A DNA stretch of 51,783 nucleotides from Actinocrinis puniceicyclus (GTDB lineage: Bacteria > Actinomycetota > Actinomycetes > Streptomycetales > Catenulisporaceae), in the NCBI RefSeq assembly GCF_018283645.1, contig NZ_JAGSXH010000037.1:1-51783 (forward strand), in the 5' to 3' direction. Below are positions 36,835 through 45,773 of the stretch, one piece after another. How positions within the stretch are numbered: the first letter of the stretch is position 1; the number at the start of each line of letters is the position of its first letter. The notes beneath the pieces were generated by a model. That model did not search any database and had not been told where the DNA came from. It saw nothing but the letters and a program-made list of their open reading frames with translations. The position numbers and the translations under genes were made by a program.

Positions 36835-36973
36835 CGTTGACTCCTACGGTTTGCCTACGCCTGCGCGCAGTGCGATACAAGTCGCCGCGACAAGCTGAGA
36901 CTCTCGATTGACTGGTCCGGCACGGTGCGGTCGCACCGCGGGACGTGGGCGAGCCGAAACACGCCGAAAACCA

Positions 36974-37003
36974 AGCGTACGGACCGGGTGCCGGTGAGGT
37001 CAA
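36974..37003 (-). promoter_or_regulatory. Predicted promoter of rplU-rpmA
   Basis: On the minus strand TTGACC (37003-36998), 18 bp, then TACGCT (36979-36974). The transcript would have a leader of about 130 nt, which contains a GC-rich hairpin near 36922-36938 (CGGTGCG / CGCACCG). Confidence 0.55.
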
Positions 37004-37057
37004 ACTGAAGATCACCAAGCGGGCTCGCCGGCGAACCCGGATCCGACGCGTGCGGCT

Positions 37058-37087
37058 GCCGTCGCGGTCTGCTTCGGCCGCGACGGC
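37058..37087 (-). terminator. Terminator of the RNase E/G gene
   Basis: GCCGTCGCGG and CCGCGACGGC form a perfect 10-bp stem with a 10-nt loop, 22 bp after the rne stop codon. Confidence 0.75.
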
Positions 37088-37109
37088 GGTTCAGGAAGCT
37101 ACAACAGGT

Positions 37110-40100
37110 TCAGGAGGCTTCCGCGGCCGACTGCGGAGAACCGGCGGGGCGACTGGCGGCCCGGCGGCGCTTGCGCGGCCGTCCCGTGTCGATCAGGGCC
37201 TCGTTCAGCTCGTCGCTCACGGCGGCCGCATCCGGGTCCTCCGCGTGCGCCTTGAGGCTGATCGCCGGGGTCGCGGGGGGCGGCGCAGCCGAAGCCGCGG
37301 CGCCGCCGCGCGTGTCGGCAGTGCCGGCAGTGCCGGCAGTGTCTACTGTGCCGATGTCGGTGTCCTCGGTCCACACCGGCTCGACCGCAGCGTCCAGGAG
37401 GTCTTCGCCCTCGTGGTGCTTGCCCTTACGGCGCCTGCGCCGGCTGGCCCGCGTTTCCGCAGCCCCGGGGAGGTGTCCGCCCTCGTCGGCGTCCGCGTGC
37501 TCGTGTGGCCCGTTCTCCCCGGTCACCCGGTCGATGCGCTCCACCACGGCTGCCGAACGCTCGGTGACCTTGCGGCCGTGTGGCTCCACCGGGTCCACGT
37601 GCACGATGATGCCGCGCCCGTTGCAGTGGTCGCAGGTCTCCGAGAAGGCCTCCAGCAGGCCCTGCCCGACCCGCTTGCGGGTCATCTGCACCAGCCCCAG
37701 CGAGGTCACCTCGGCCACCTGGTGCTTGGTGCGATCCCGGCCCAGGCACTCCAGCAGCCGCCGCAGCACCAGGTCCCGGTTCGACTCCAGCACCATGTCG
37801 ATGAAGTCGATCACGATGATGCCGCCGAGGTCGCGCAGCCGCAGCTGGCGGACGATCTCCTCGGCCGCCTCCAGGTTGTTGCGGGTGACCGTCTCCTCCA
37901 GGGAGTTGCTGCCCTGGCCGGTGAACTTGCCGGTGTTCACGTCGATCACGACCATCGCCTCGGTCCGGTCGATCACCAGCGAGCCGCCGCTGGGCAGCCA
38001 CACCTTCCGGTCCAGGCCCTTGGCCAACTGCTCCTCGACCCGGTACACCGTGAACACGTCCGTGGCGCCGGTCCATTGCTCCAGCCGTTCGGCCAGCTCG
38101 GGCGCGACCCCGGACAGGTAGTCGTGGATCGTCTTGTACGCCTCGTCGCCGGAGACGATCAGCTTGCTGAAGTCCTCGTTGAAGATGTCGCGGATCACGC
38201 GCACCGTCAGGTCCGGCTCGCCGTACAGCAGCGCCGGCGCGTTGGCCGTGCGCGACCGCCGCTCGATCTCCTCCCACTGCGCCACCAGGCGCTCGACGTC
38301 GCGCGCCAGTTCCTCCTCGCTCGCCCCCTCGGCCGCCGTGCGCACGATCACGCCGCCGTCCTCGGGTACGACCTTCTTGAGGATCTGCTTGAGCCGCGTG
38401 CGCTCGTTGTCCGGCAGTTTGCGGCTGATGCCCATCATCGAGCCGCCGGGGATGTACACCAGGAAGCGGCCGGGCAGCGAGATCTGGCTGGTCAGGCGCG
38501 CGCCCTTGTGTCCGATCGGGTCCTTGGTGACCTGCACCAGCACCGGCTGGCCGGACTTGAGCGCCGATTCGATCCGCTTCGGCTGCCCTTCCAGCCCGGC
38601 GGCGGAGAAGTTCACCTCACCCGCGTAAAGCACGGCGTTGCGGCCCTTGTTGATGTCGACGAACGCCGCCTCCATCGACGGCAGCACGTTCTGCACCTTG
38701 CCCAGGTACACGTTGCCGACGTACGAGACCGAGGACTCGCGGTTGACGTAGTGCTCGACCAGCACGCCGTCCTCCAGCACGCCGATCTGCATGCGGTGCG
38801 CGGCCTGGCGCACCACCATGACCCGTTCGACCGATTCCCGGCGGGCCAGGAACTCGGCCTCGCTCACGATCGGGGCGCGACGCGAGCGGGTCGAGCGCCC
38901 GTCGCGGCGGCGCTGCTGCTTGGCGGCCAGGCGCACCGAACCGCGCACACCGAGCACGTCGTCGCCGGTGCGCACCGAGTCGGGCTCGAGCAGCCGGCCG
39001 GAGCGGCGCTCGCGCGGCTCGCGGATCTTGACCACCGTGTTCGGCGGGTTGTCCTCCTCGGTCTCGGCGCCCACCGCCAGGTCCTCGGCGGTCTGGCGGC
39101 GACGTCGGCGGCGGCGCCGGCGGCTGGAGCCCTCGGACTCCGCGGCGGGAAGGAGGGTGTCTGCGGCCTCGGGCTCCCGCGTCTCGGACGGCTCGCCCTC
39201 GCCTTGCGCCGGAGCCTCGGCCCGGGCGGCGGCGACCTCTTCGAGGGCTTGCCCGCCCGCGTTACGGCTGCGGCGGCGGCGACGGCGCGACTCGCGTTCC
39301 GCGGCCGGCTCCGGCCCGGCCGTGGCGGCCGCCTGCGCCTGCGCCTGCTCCGGTTCCGGCTCAGGTTCCGGCGCGGCCGTGGCCGCGGGCTTGGCCTGGA
39401 CCTGGGCCTTGGCCGCTGTCGCGGCGCGGTCGCGGCGGACCGGTTCGGTGACCACCGGCGCCTGGAAGATCGGCATTCCGGGCCGCGACGGCGCGAGCGG
39501 CGCCGGCGCCTGCTGCGGCTGGTCGTCGGCCGGCGAATCGGTCTCGTCCGGTTCGGTCCGCGGCGCGGTGACCTCCTCGCCGGCTTCGCCCTCCGGCGGC
39601 TGCGCGGCCGTAGCCGCGGGCGCGGTTGCCCGCTTGCGCGTTCGCCGGGCGCGGCCGGTGACGGGCTGTGCCGTTTCGGTCGTTTCGGTCGCGGCGCTCG
39701 ACTCGGTTTCCGTGGCGGCGGCCGCCGCAGCTGCCGGCGGTGTGCTTTCGGTCGCCTCGGCAACCTTGGCAACCTTGGCAACCTCGGCGGCCTCGGTGGT
39801 TTCGGCTTCGGCCGTGCGTGTGCGCCGACGCGTCGTGCTCTTGCGGGCGGTCTTCTTGGCGGGCGCGCTCTCGACCGGGTCATGGCCCGCTTCGGGCTGA
39901 GCGACCACGGTCGCGGGCTCGGGCGCCGCACCGCTCTCATCGGCGTGCGCCGCGGCGGTCGCCTTCCGTGTCGCGCTCTTGCGGGCGGTCTTCTTGGCCG
40001 GGGCGCTCGTGGCCGCGCCTTCCGCGGCGGCGATCTTCTTGCTGCGGGTGCGCTTGGCCGCCGCCGGCGTGGTGTCCGGGGACGACACCCCGGCGTTCTG

Positions 40101-40283
40101 TGTCTCCGGAGTCGGTGCGTCCGCAGCCGCTGCCTCCGGTTGCGGTGCGACCTGCGCTTTCGGAGCCCCGGCGGGGCGGTTGGCCGCACGTCGGCGGCGC
40201 GTGGTCGGGTTCGGCGAGTCGGTTGTGGACTCGTGGCCGGGTTCCAGGCCGGAGCCGGAACCGGTGGGCTCGTGATCGAGCAT
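37110..40283 (-). CDS. rne: Ribonuclease E/G
   Basis: The 1057-residue endoribonuclease has an N-terminal disordered half (about residues 1-440) rich in Ala, Glu, Thr, Lys and Arg with KKTARKS-type motifs. Then come an S1 domain (about 515-590: GNVYLGKVQNVLP), a 5' sensor, and the catalytic DNase-I-like domain with DVNTGKFTG (about 780) and IIVIDFIDM (about 824). The Zn-link CDHCNGRG (about 882) joins the subunits. A shorter acidic and basic tail follows. In actinobacteria the disordered arms sit mainly before the catalytic core, as here, and serve as scaffold for a degradosome. It matures rRNA and starts mRNA decay. Confidence 0.95.
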   Translation of the reverse strand: MLDHEPTGSGSGLEPGHESTTDSPNPTTRRRRAANRPAGAPKAQVAPQPEAAAADAPTPETQNAGVSSPDTTPAAAKRTRSKKIAAAEGAATSAPAKKTARKSATRKATAAAHADESGAAPEPATVVAQPEAGHDPVESAPAKKTARKSTTRRRTRTAEAETTEAAEVAKVAKVAEATESTPPAAAAAAATETESSAATETTETAQPVTGRARRTRKRATAPAATAAQPPEGEAGEEVTAPRTEPDETDSPADDQPQQAPAPLAPSRPGMPIFQAPVVTEPVRRDRAATAAKAQVQAKPAATAAPEPEPEPEQAQAQAAATAGPEPAAERESRRRRRRSRNAGGQALEEVAAARAEAPAQGEGEPSETREPEAADTLLPAAESEGSSRRRRRRRRRQTAEDLAVGAETEEDNPPNTVVKIREPRERRSGRLLEPDSVRTGDDVLGVRGSVRLAAKQQRRRDGRSTRSRRAPIVSEAEFLARRESVERVMVVRQAAHRMQIGVLEDGVLVEHYVNRESSVSYVGNVYLGKVQNVLPSMEAAFVDINKGRNAVLYAGEVNFSAAGLEGQPKRIESALKSGQPVLVQVTKDPIGHKGARLTSQISLPGRFLVYIPGGSMMGISRKLPDNERTRLKQILKKVVPEDGGVIVRTAAEGASEEELARDVERLVAQWEEIERRSRTANAPALLYGEPDLTVRVIRDIFNEDFSKLIVSGDEAYKTIHDYLSGVAPELAERLEQWTGATDVFTVYRVEEQLAKGLDRKVWLPSGGSLVIDRTEAMVVIDVNTGKFTGQGSNSLEETVTRNNLEAAEEIVRQLRLRDLGGIIVIDFIDMVLESNRDLVLRRLLECLGRDRTKHQVAEVTSLGLVQMTRKRVGQGLLEAFSETCDHCNGRGIIVHVDPVEPHGRKVTERSAAVVERIDRVTGENGPHEHADADEGGHLPGAAETRASRRRRRKGKHHEGEDLLDAAVEPVWTEDTDIGTVDTAGTAGTADTRGGAAASAAPPPATPAISLKAHAEDPDAAAVSDELNEALIDTGRPRKRRRAASRPAGSPQSAAEAS

Positions 40284-40462
40284 GCGGGCGGTTCTCCCGT
40301 CGTGGCCGCCGGGCGCTCGGACGGCACCGGTGTCGGTGTGCGTCGGCGCCGCGCGGCGGCTCGTGTGTGCGTACTGAAGTCAGGTGAGCCGGGCCGGGCG
40401 TCTCGCCGAGCCGGGCCGTCGTGCCGGCGCCGACGCGCAATGCGCGCGGCACCCGCGAGCAC

Positions 40463-41365
40463 TCATACCCCGGAAACGGGGGTGTTGATGCTCGACGACC
40501 CGGATTTCGCCGAAGCGCTCCGGTCCAGGGCCATCGGATCGGCCACCGGCCACGCCCCGGACCCGGCCGCGGACTCGGCATTCGCCGGTGCACCGGGCGT
40601 GGCCTGTTTGGTCAGACCAGCACTGTGCAGACCGTCACCGTGCACCAGCGGACCCTGCGCCAGCCTGGTCACCCGGGGGGTGACCGGCGGCACCAGGCCG
40701 CTCACGGATCCGAGTCCGGTCAGGACATCGTCGGGGCGGACGGCCGGCGTGGCGTGCCGGACGACCACTCGCAGTATCGCACAGGCAGATGACCGCGGTT
40801 GCGGTCCCGCTTCGGCCGGGGCGCCGAGGACGTCGAGCGACACCACGGCGGATCTGGCGTCGAAACTGCGCAAACCGGTCTTCATCAGGCGTTCCACCTG
40901 GACCGTCGGCGCCGCGAGGAAGACGTCCGCGGCGCGCTGCGCTTCGGCCGGTTCCACTCCCGGCAGTTCGATCCGCCAGAGCGAAGCCTCCAGGTGCTCG
41001 GCCAGTGACGGCGTCGCGGCCTCGACGATCTCCAGGACGTCCAAGTCGGGCGGCAGCGCGGCGTCCAGCGCTGCGCGCAGCGCGGACGGGTCGACCCGGC
41101 GTGTGACGGCGATCTCGACGTATTCCGCTTCGCTGGCCGTTCCGGTCGGCGCGGCCCCGGCCCAAGAGATCTTCGGGTGCGGAGAGAACCCGGCCGAATA
41201 CGCCATCGGCACCGCCGCACGCCGCAGCGCCCGTTCGAACGCCCGCTGGATGTCGCGGTGGCTGGTGAAGCGCAGCCTGCCGCGTTTCGCGTAGCGGATC
41301 CGCAGCCGCTGGGCCACGGGGGGCGGTGCAGGGCCGTCTGGAGTGCGCTTCGGCAGCGTTCTCAC
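40463..41365 (-). CDS. TIGR03936 (DUF2344) protein, radical-SAM partner family
   Basis: The frame is open to 41473. The GTG at 41365 is preferred because the family begins just before RLRIRYAKRGRLRFTSHRD, giving 300 residues. Other blocks are RAFERALRRAAVPMAYSAGFSPHPK and APTGTASEAEYVEIAV. In many bacteria this domain is fused to, or encoded beside, a TIGR03960 radical SAM protein; its role is unresolved and has been linked with tRNA/ribosome genes. Here the gene just upstream is a lipoprotein, so the radical SAM partner is not adjacent. It sits before rne, as is common. Confidence 0.82.
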   Translation of the reverse strand: MRTLPKRTPDGPAPPPVAQRLRIRYAKRGRLRFTSHRDIQRAFERALRRAAVPMAYSAGFSPHPKISWAGAAPTGTASEAEYVEIAVTRRVDPSALRAALDAALPPDLDVLEIVEAATPSLAEHLEASLWRIELPGVEPAEAQRAADVFLAAPTVQVERLMKTGLRSFDARSAVVSLDVLGAPAEAGPQPRSSACAILRVVVRHATPAVRPDDVLTGLGSVSGLVPPVTPRVTRLAQGPLVHGDGLHSAGLTKQATPGAPANAESAAGSGAWPVADPMALDRSASAKSGSSSINTPVSGV

Positions 41366-41543
41366 CGCTTCTCGCTCGGGGACTTTCCATTCCAGGGTAA
41401 GCCTCGGCGGCGGCTGGTCCGTCCCGACGCCGACCGTGCTGACACACGACCGCGCAACCAGACAGCCGCGCAACCGTGGATGGGTAACGCCGAAACCGAG
41501 GCCCTCGCGCCCGCCCGCCTCAGTCGGTGTCTCAGTCTCAGTC

Positions 41544-42266
41544 TCAGTGCAGCGACCGGATCCGCGGCACGAGCACCCCGGCGAGTGCGGCCAAGTCGAT
41601 CTCGGTGTGCTGCCCTTGCAACTGCGAGTTGTCGATCACCGCGACCGCGGTGCCGACGCGTACGGCCGCGCCGTTCATCACCATGGTCTGGCCGCCGATC
41701 GCGACCTTCACGGTGAAACCCACCGACTCGTCCCCGAGCCGCGGGCCGGGGGTGACCTTCACCGAGGCACTCTGCGTCGCGCCGCTCGCGTCGGCGGCCT
41801 GGAACGTGCCACATCGGTTCAGAGCGGCGCCGAGCTTGTTGGTGAAAGTGGTCGCTTCCGTGCCGTGGAACTCCAGCAGCGTCTCGTCGAACTCGCCGAG
41901 CCCGGAAGGCGGCGTGAAGGCGTCGCTCGCATAGCTCGCTTCGCCGAGACTGTTCTGCCCGACCGTGTTGATCAGGTTCAGCACCGTGTTGCAGTCCGCG
42001 CTGCCGAGGTCCACCTTGGGCGGCGTGGCGGAGAGAAGCGCGCCGCTGTTCTGGGCGCCGATCGACTCCTCGTTGTAGTCCTTCGGCACGTCGGCGGCGC
42101 GCAGCAGGATGCCGGAGAGCTGCTTGCCGCTCGGTACGTCGTGCGCGGCGGACGCGGAAGAGGAAGCAGAGCTCGAACCGCCGCCGCTGCAAGCCGCCAG
42201 AGCGGCCGAGGCCACCAGCGCCGCGGCACCGGTGATGATGCCGTTGCGGTGAATCCGAGTTGCCAT
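41544..42266 (-). CDS. Secreted lipoprotein of unknown function
   Basis: The 240-residue protein has a signal peptide with lipobox LAAC and lipidated Cys26, a Ser/Gly/Ala linker (SGGGSSSASSSASAAHD), then a domain starting LSGILLRAADVPKDYN. That block (PxGY/PxDY after a short helix) is typical of PknH-sensor-like lipoproteins. Two Cys (DCNTVLN and NRCGTFQ) probably pair. The AAGGTG upstream of ATG is a weak ribosome site. It is a single gene with unknown role. Confidence 0.7.
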   Translation of the reverse strand: MATRIHRNGIITGAAALVASAALAACSGGGSSSASSSASAAHDVPSGKQLSGILLRAADVPKDYNEESIGAQNSGALLSATPPKVDLGSADCNTVLNLINTVGQNSLGEASYASDAFTPPSGLGEFDETLLEFHGTEATTFTNKLGAALNRCGTFQAADASGATQSASVKVTPGPRLGDESVGFTVKVAIGGQTMVMNGAAVRVGTAVAVIDNSQLQGQHTEIDLAALAGVLVPRIRSLH

Positions 42267-42445
42267 GCGGGCACCTTATCGCCCACTTCCCGTGCTTCCC
42301 CCTCGGGAGCATGGACCTTTACACAGGCCATACCTCGGGGTAACTCGGCGGTGCGCGTCCTCGAACCCGCAGGGTGTTCCGCCAGGTTCGCGGGTTGATC
42401 GGCCGATCGGCCGATCCTCTCGGATCAAACCGCGCGGCCGTCCGA

Positions 42446-43426
42446 TCAGCGGTCGACGCCCGCGCGGCGCGGCTTGCACAACTCTTCGTACCCGACTCCG
42501 GTCGCCGCCGCCGACGCCTGCCAGAGCCGGTCGGCCAGGACTGCGTCCCGGGCGACGTGGCTCGGCCTGACGCGCACCGGAGCCCCACGCACACCGAGCC
42601 GCGGCCCGAAGAACTCGCCGCCCGCGGCGTCCGCGCGCGTCGCCGCGTACAGCGTCGGCAACGCACCCGACGCCGTGGACTGTGAGATCACCTGCGTGGA
42701 CAGCTGCGCGATCCGGCCGATCAACGGCCGCTGTCCGATGCTGGCGCGCGCGACCAGTTCCGAGCGCGTCACGCCGGGATGCACCGCGATCGAGCGAAGA
42801 CCGGTGGCCGCATCGGTGCAGTCGCGCACCTGCCGGTCCAGTTCGAGCGCGAACAACAGGTTCGCCAGCTTCGAACGCGCATAACCCAGCCACCGCGAGC
42901 CGTGTGGCAGGGTCTTGAAATCAGTGGGCTCGCTCAGTCCCGCGCCGCCGGCGAGATGGTGCGCGATCGAGGACACGGTGATCACCCGGGCCCCGTCGGC
43001 CGCGAGCAGCAGCGGCAGTAACCGGCCGGTCAACGCGAAGTGGCCGAGATGATTCGTGCCCAGTTGTAGTTCGAAGCCCTGGTCGGTCAGTTGCGGCGGC
43101 GGAGCCATGACCCCCGCGTTGTTCACCAGCAGGTCCAGATGTCCGGCCCGATCCGCGATCTCTCGGGCCGCGTCCCGTACCGACTCCAGGTCCGCCAGAT
43201 CGACGCGCACCAGTTCGACCGACGCCGCGCCGCAACGCTCGACGATCCGTTCCTTCGCGCGCTGCCCGCGGCCCAAGTCACGGCAGCCGAGCAGAGTGCG
43301 GGCCCCACCCCGGGCCAACTGCGTCGCGGTCTCCAGGCCGATCCCGCTGGTCGCCCCGGTTACCAGGGCCACGCGGCCGGACAGGTCGGGGGCGTCGGCG
43401 GCGCGCCAAGCCTTCCACAGCACCAT
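42446..43426 (-). CDS. Short-chain dehydrogenase/reductase
   Basis: The 326-residue protein has the NAD(P) motif VTGATSGIG near residue 22, NNAGV, and the catalytic set Ser (VSSIAHH), Tyr and Lys (GYARSKLAN). It belongs to the retinol-dehydrogenase/protochlorophyllide-reductase-like branch (LGTNHLGHFALT). Substrate is unknown. The C-terminus is longer than the core fold. No normal ribosome site precedes the ATG. Confidence 0.9.
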   Translation of the reverse strand: MVLWKAWRAADAPDLSGRVALVTGATSGIGLETATQLARGGARTLLGCRDLGRGQRAKERIVERCGAASVELVRVDLADLESVRDAAREIADRAGHLDLLVNNAGVMAPPPQLTDQGFELQLGTNHLGHFALTGRLLPLLLAADGARVITVSSIAHHLAGGAGLSEPTDFKTLPHGSRWLGYARSKLANLLFALELDRQVRDCTDAATGLRSIAVHPGVTRSELVARASIGQRPLIGRIAQLSTQVISQSTASGALPTLYAATRADAAGGEFFGPRLGVRGAPVRVRPSHVARDAVLADRLWQASAAATGVGYEELCKPRRAGVDR

Positions 43427-43548
43427 ATGGAACAGTCTTGCGGAGTGCTGACGCGCCGTCCATGCTCCGCGCCGTGTGTGGCAGCAAACGGCCGTACGGC
43501 CGAGCCGTATGCCGCGACGCGCCGTGCCAGCTACGGCTACAGCTACGG

Positions 43549-44034
43549 TTACAGCAAAGCCTTGATGGCGGCGAGGACTTCCGGGGCATCCGGCGCGGTA
43601 TGCGGCTCGAACCGGGCCACCACGTTGCCCTCGGCGTCGAGCAGGAACTTCTCGAAGTTCCAGCGGATGTCGCCGGTGTAGCCTTCGGCGTCGGCGACCT
43701 TGGTCAACTCGGCGTAGACGGGGTTGCGCCGTTCGCCGTTGACGTCGGTCTTCTCGAACAGCGGGAAGGTGACCCCGTACGTGGTCGAGCAGAAGGTCCG
43801 GATCTCCTCAGCGGTACCGGGTTCCTGCCCGCCGAACTGGTTGCACGGGAAGCCGACCACGGAGAAACCCTGGCTGGAATAGGTCTTGTGCAGCTCCTCC
43901 AGCGCCATGTACTGCGGGGTCAGCCCGCACTCCGAGGCCACGTTGACCACGAGCGCCGCACGGTCGATGTGCGCGCCGAGGCTGGTCGGGCTGCCGTCCA
44001 GCGTCTTGAGCGCGATGTCCTTGATACCCACCAT
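43549..44034 (-). CDS. Glutathione-peroxidase-type thiol peroxidase
   Basis: The 161-residue protein reduces peroxides using thioredoxin-like or mycothiol partners rather than glutathione, since actinobacteria lack the latter. Catalytic Cys36 is in NVASECGLT (Cys in place of Sec), Gln70 in GFPCNQFGGQEPG and Trp in IRWNFEKF. Cys64 and Cys82 could be resolving cysteines. GGAGG lies about 10 nt before the ATG. Confidence 0.94.
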   Translation of the reverse strand: MVGIKDIALKTLDGSPTSLGAHIDRAALVVNVASECGLTPQYMALEELHKTYSSQGFSVVGFPCNQFGGQEPGTAEEIRTFCSTTYGVTFPLFEKTDVNGERRNPVYAELTKVADAEGYTGDIRWNFEKFLLDAEGNVVARFEPHTAPDAPEVLAAIKALL

Positions 44035-44091
44035 GCGGGCTGATCCTCCGGATTCGTCGTGCTTGTTCGGGTCGGCCCGTCGGTACAGGCC

Positions 44092-45192
44092 TCACTGCGC
44101 CGTGTCGTCCTCGTCCGCGTCGCGGCCCGGGTCCTCGCCGCCGGGGCGCTGACCCCATCGCCGGTACATGGCGCCGCCGATCCGGTCGCCGATTCCCGAC
44201 GCGTCGCGCGCGAAGTCGCGCAGCTTCGCCATCAGCGGATCGGCGCTGTTCTTCACCGATTCGGCGTAGGCGTCGGCGGCGGCTTTCGCGTCATCCGTGG
44301 CGGAAGCGGAGGCGTCCCCGTCCCGGCGCGGATAATCGCCGCCGAGGATCCGGTTGTACGTCCCGGACTCGACCCAGCGGGTCAGCTCAAGCGAACGCAC
44401 CGAGGGGAAGGGGTGCGTCTGGTCCCGGGTGAGCAGCAGCTTCAGTATCGAGTCACGGATGTCGCCGCCTGACTCGTACTCGCGGGCTTGGTCGATGAAG
44501 GCGAGCGCGTTCATCTCGTGCAGGTGCGCTCCGCCGGCCATCTTCATCTGGGTGCGCACCGCCGCCTCGATGTCCTGGCCGACCAGCAGCCCGGCGCGGT
44601 CGCTGGACAGCTCCGCCTTGCGGAACCACTCCAGCAGCGCGGTGATCAGCGCCTGGATGCCGAGCTGGCCGCCGGGCAGCCAGGCCACCGCGCCGCTGAG
44701 GTTCATCAGCCAGATCAGCATGGTCCGGTACACCGCGTGGCCGGAGAACGCGTGGCCGAGCTCGTGGCCGACGACGAAACGGAGTTCCTCCTCGTCCAGC
44801 AGGTCGACCAGCCCGGTGGTCAGCACGATCACCGGCTTGTCCAGTCCGATGGTCATACCGTTGACGAGCGGGGTTTGCTGGACGAATAGCTGCGGCCGGT
44901 CCGGCACGTCCAGCACGCCGCACGCGTCGGTGAGCAGCGCGTCGATCCGGGGGAACTGCCGCTCGGAGACCTGCACCGCGTTGGCCAGCAGCATCAGCCG
45001 CAGATTGCGCTCTCCGATCAGGCCGCTGAGTTTCTTGAGCAGCGTGTCGAATCCGCTCAGCTTGCGCAGCGCGGTGAGCGCGGCGCGGTCCGCGGGGTGC
45101 TCGTAAGCGCGCGAGCTGATCTGCGGGAAGTGTTGGCGGCTGCGGTCCGGCACGCGTTCGCCGGGCTCGCCGGCCCGCGGTGGCTGTGTCAT
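44092..45192 (-). CDS. M48 family zinc metalloprotease
   Basis: From ATG 45192 (366 residues) the protein has the zinc-binding HELGH at residues 143-147 in VVGHELGHAFSGH, with a third ligand expected in RKAELSSDRAG. One or two hydrophobic segments near LIWLMNLSGAVAWLPGG suggest membrane association. The C-terminal 70 residues are charged and Asp-rich. M48 proteases of this kind (HtpX/Oma1-like) act on membrane or stress proteins. The frame is open further upstream without support. It is divergent from the tiny membrane gene at 45289. Confidence 0.88.
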   Translation of the reverse strand: MTQPPRAGEPGERVPDRSRQHFPQISSRAYEHPADRAALTALRKLSGFDTLLKKLSGLIGERNLRLMLLANAVQVSERQFPRIDALLTDACGVLDVPDRPQLFVQQTPLVNGMTIGLDKPVIVLTTGLVDLLDEEELRFVVGHELGHAFSGHAVYRTMLIWLMNLSGAVAWLPGGQLGIQALITALLEWFRKAELSSDRAGLLVGQDIEAAVRTQMKMAGGAHLHEMNALAFIDQAREYESGGDIRDSILKLLLTRDQTHPFPSVRSLELTRWVESGTYNRILGGDYPRRDGDASASATDDAKAAADAYAESVKNSADPLMAKLRDFARDASGIGDRIGGAMYRRWGQRPGGEDPGRDADEDDTAQ

Positions 45193-45276
45193 CGACTCGA
45201 TACCCCTCGTGAGTGCGGGAGGTTCCCGAACTGCCACATTAGCGACCCACCGTCCGCCATGGAGTGCTGCTGCGCG

Positions 45277-45282
45277 TATGGT
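45277..45282 (+). promoter_or_regulatory. Candidate -10 box for the first tiny membrane gene
   Basis: TATGGT is 6 nt before the GTG at 45289, and there is no ribosome site; this fits a leaderless transcript. Confidence 0.45.
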
Positions 45283-45288
45283 CGATAC

Positions 45289-45453
45289 GTGCACCAGATT
45301 CTGTTGGCGGTCAACGCCCCGGACACCACCCCGCCTGGGGTCTTCCTGCGCCTGTACATCTTCGGCGGCCTCGCCCTGGTCATCCTGATCGCGTGGCTGG
45401 TGCTGCGCGGTTACCGCGATTCGGACGAGAATCGGGACAAGAACCGCGACTGA
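45289..45453 (+). CDS. 54-residue single-pass membrane protein
   Basis: From GTG 45289 the product has one helix, LYIFGGLALVILIAWLVL, followed by a basic/acidic tail ending SDENRDKNRD; the N-terminus lacks a signal peptide. ATG 45259 in frame would add 10 residues (MECCCAYGRY) and is possible. I do not recognise the family. It precedes another tiny membrane protein and nadD on the same strand. Confidence 0.6.
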   Translation: MHQILLAVNAPDTTPPGVFLRLYIFGGLALVILIAWLVLRGYRDSDENRDKNRD

Positions 45454-45567
45454 CCGACCCTCGCCGCAGCGAGCTCGGTGCGGCCCTCTATATTGGGCGC
45501 GACCGGGCACGGTGTGAGCCGCCGGTCCGCGTCGGACAGCGATCGAGCAGGATTAAGGACGGACACG

Positions 45568-45702
45568 GTGCACGCGCATACCGTTTTGGCAGAAGGCAGC
45601 GGCCGTTACGCGGGCATCAACCCGGCCCTGAACGCGACCGTCGTGATCATCATCTTCCTGGTGCTGCTGTTCCTGGTCACCCGGCTGAACCGCGACAAGT
45701 AG
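45568..45702 (+). CDS. 44-residue single-pass membrane protein
   Basis: GTG 45568 has AAGGA about 8-10 nt upstream. The product starts MHAHTVLAEGSGRYAG, has one helix (VVIIIFLVLLFLVTRL) and ends NRDK. Its C-terminal NRDK resembles the DKNRD tail of its neighbour. It lies 66 bp from nadD. Function unknown; a ribosome site and good helix support it as real. Confidence 0.62.
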   Translation: MHAHTVLAEGSGRYAGINPALNATVVIIIFLVLLFLVTRLNRDK

Positions 45703-45773
45703 ACCGCGCGTATACGGACAAGCCGCCCGACCGTCGGTGAAACCGCGGGGCGGGCCAGGTAGGGTCGGTGCGC

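Noticed and set aside
36835-36973. Riboswitch or ribosomal-protein leader before rplU
   Set aside because: Only a short GC hairpin is visible and no known leader motif was recognised; kept only as part of the promoter entry.
36945-41294. A 1449-codon plus-strand frame over rne and its neighbour
   Set aside because: It runs antisense to rne; the Arg/Gly-rich text reflects reversed Ala/Glu/Arg codons.
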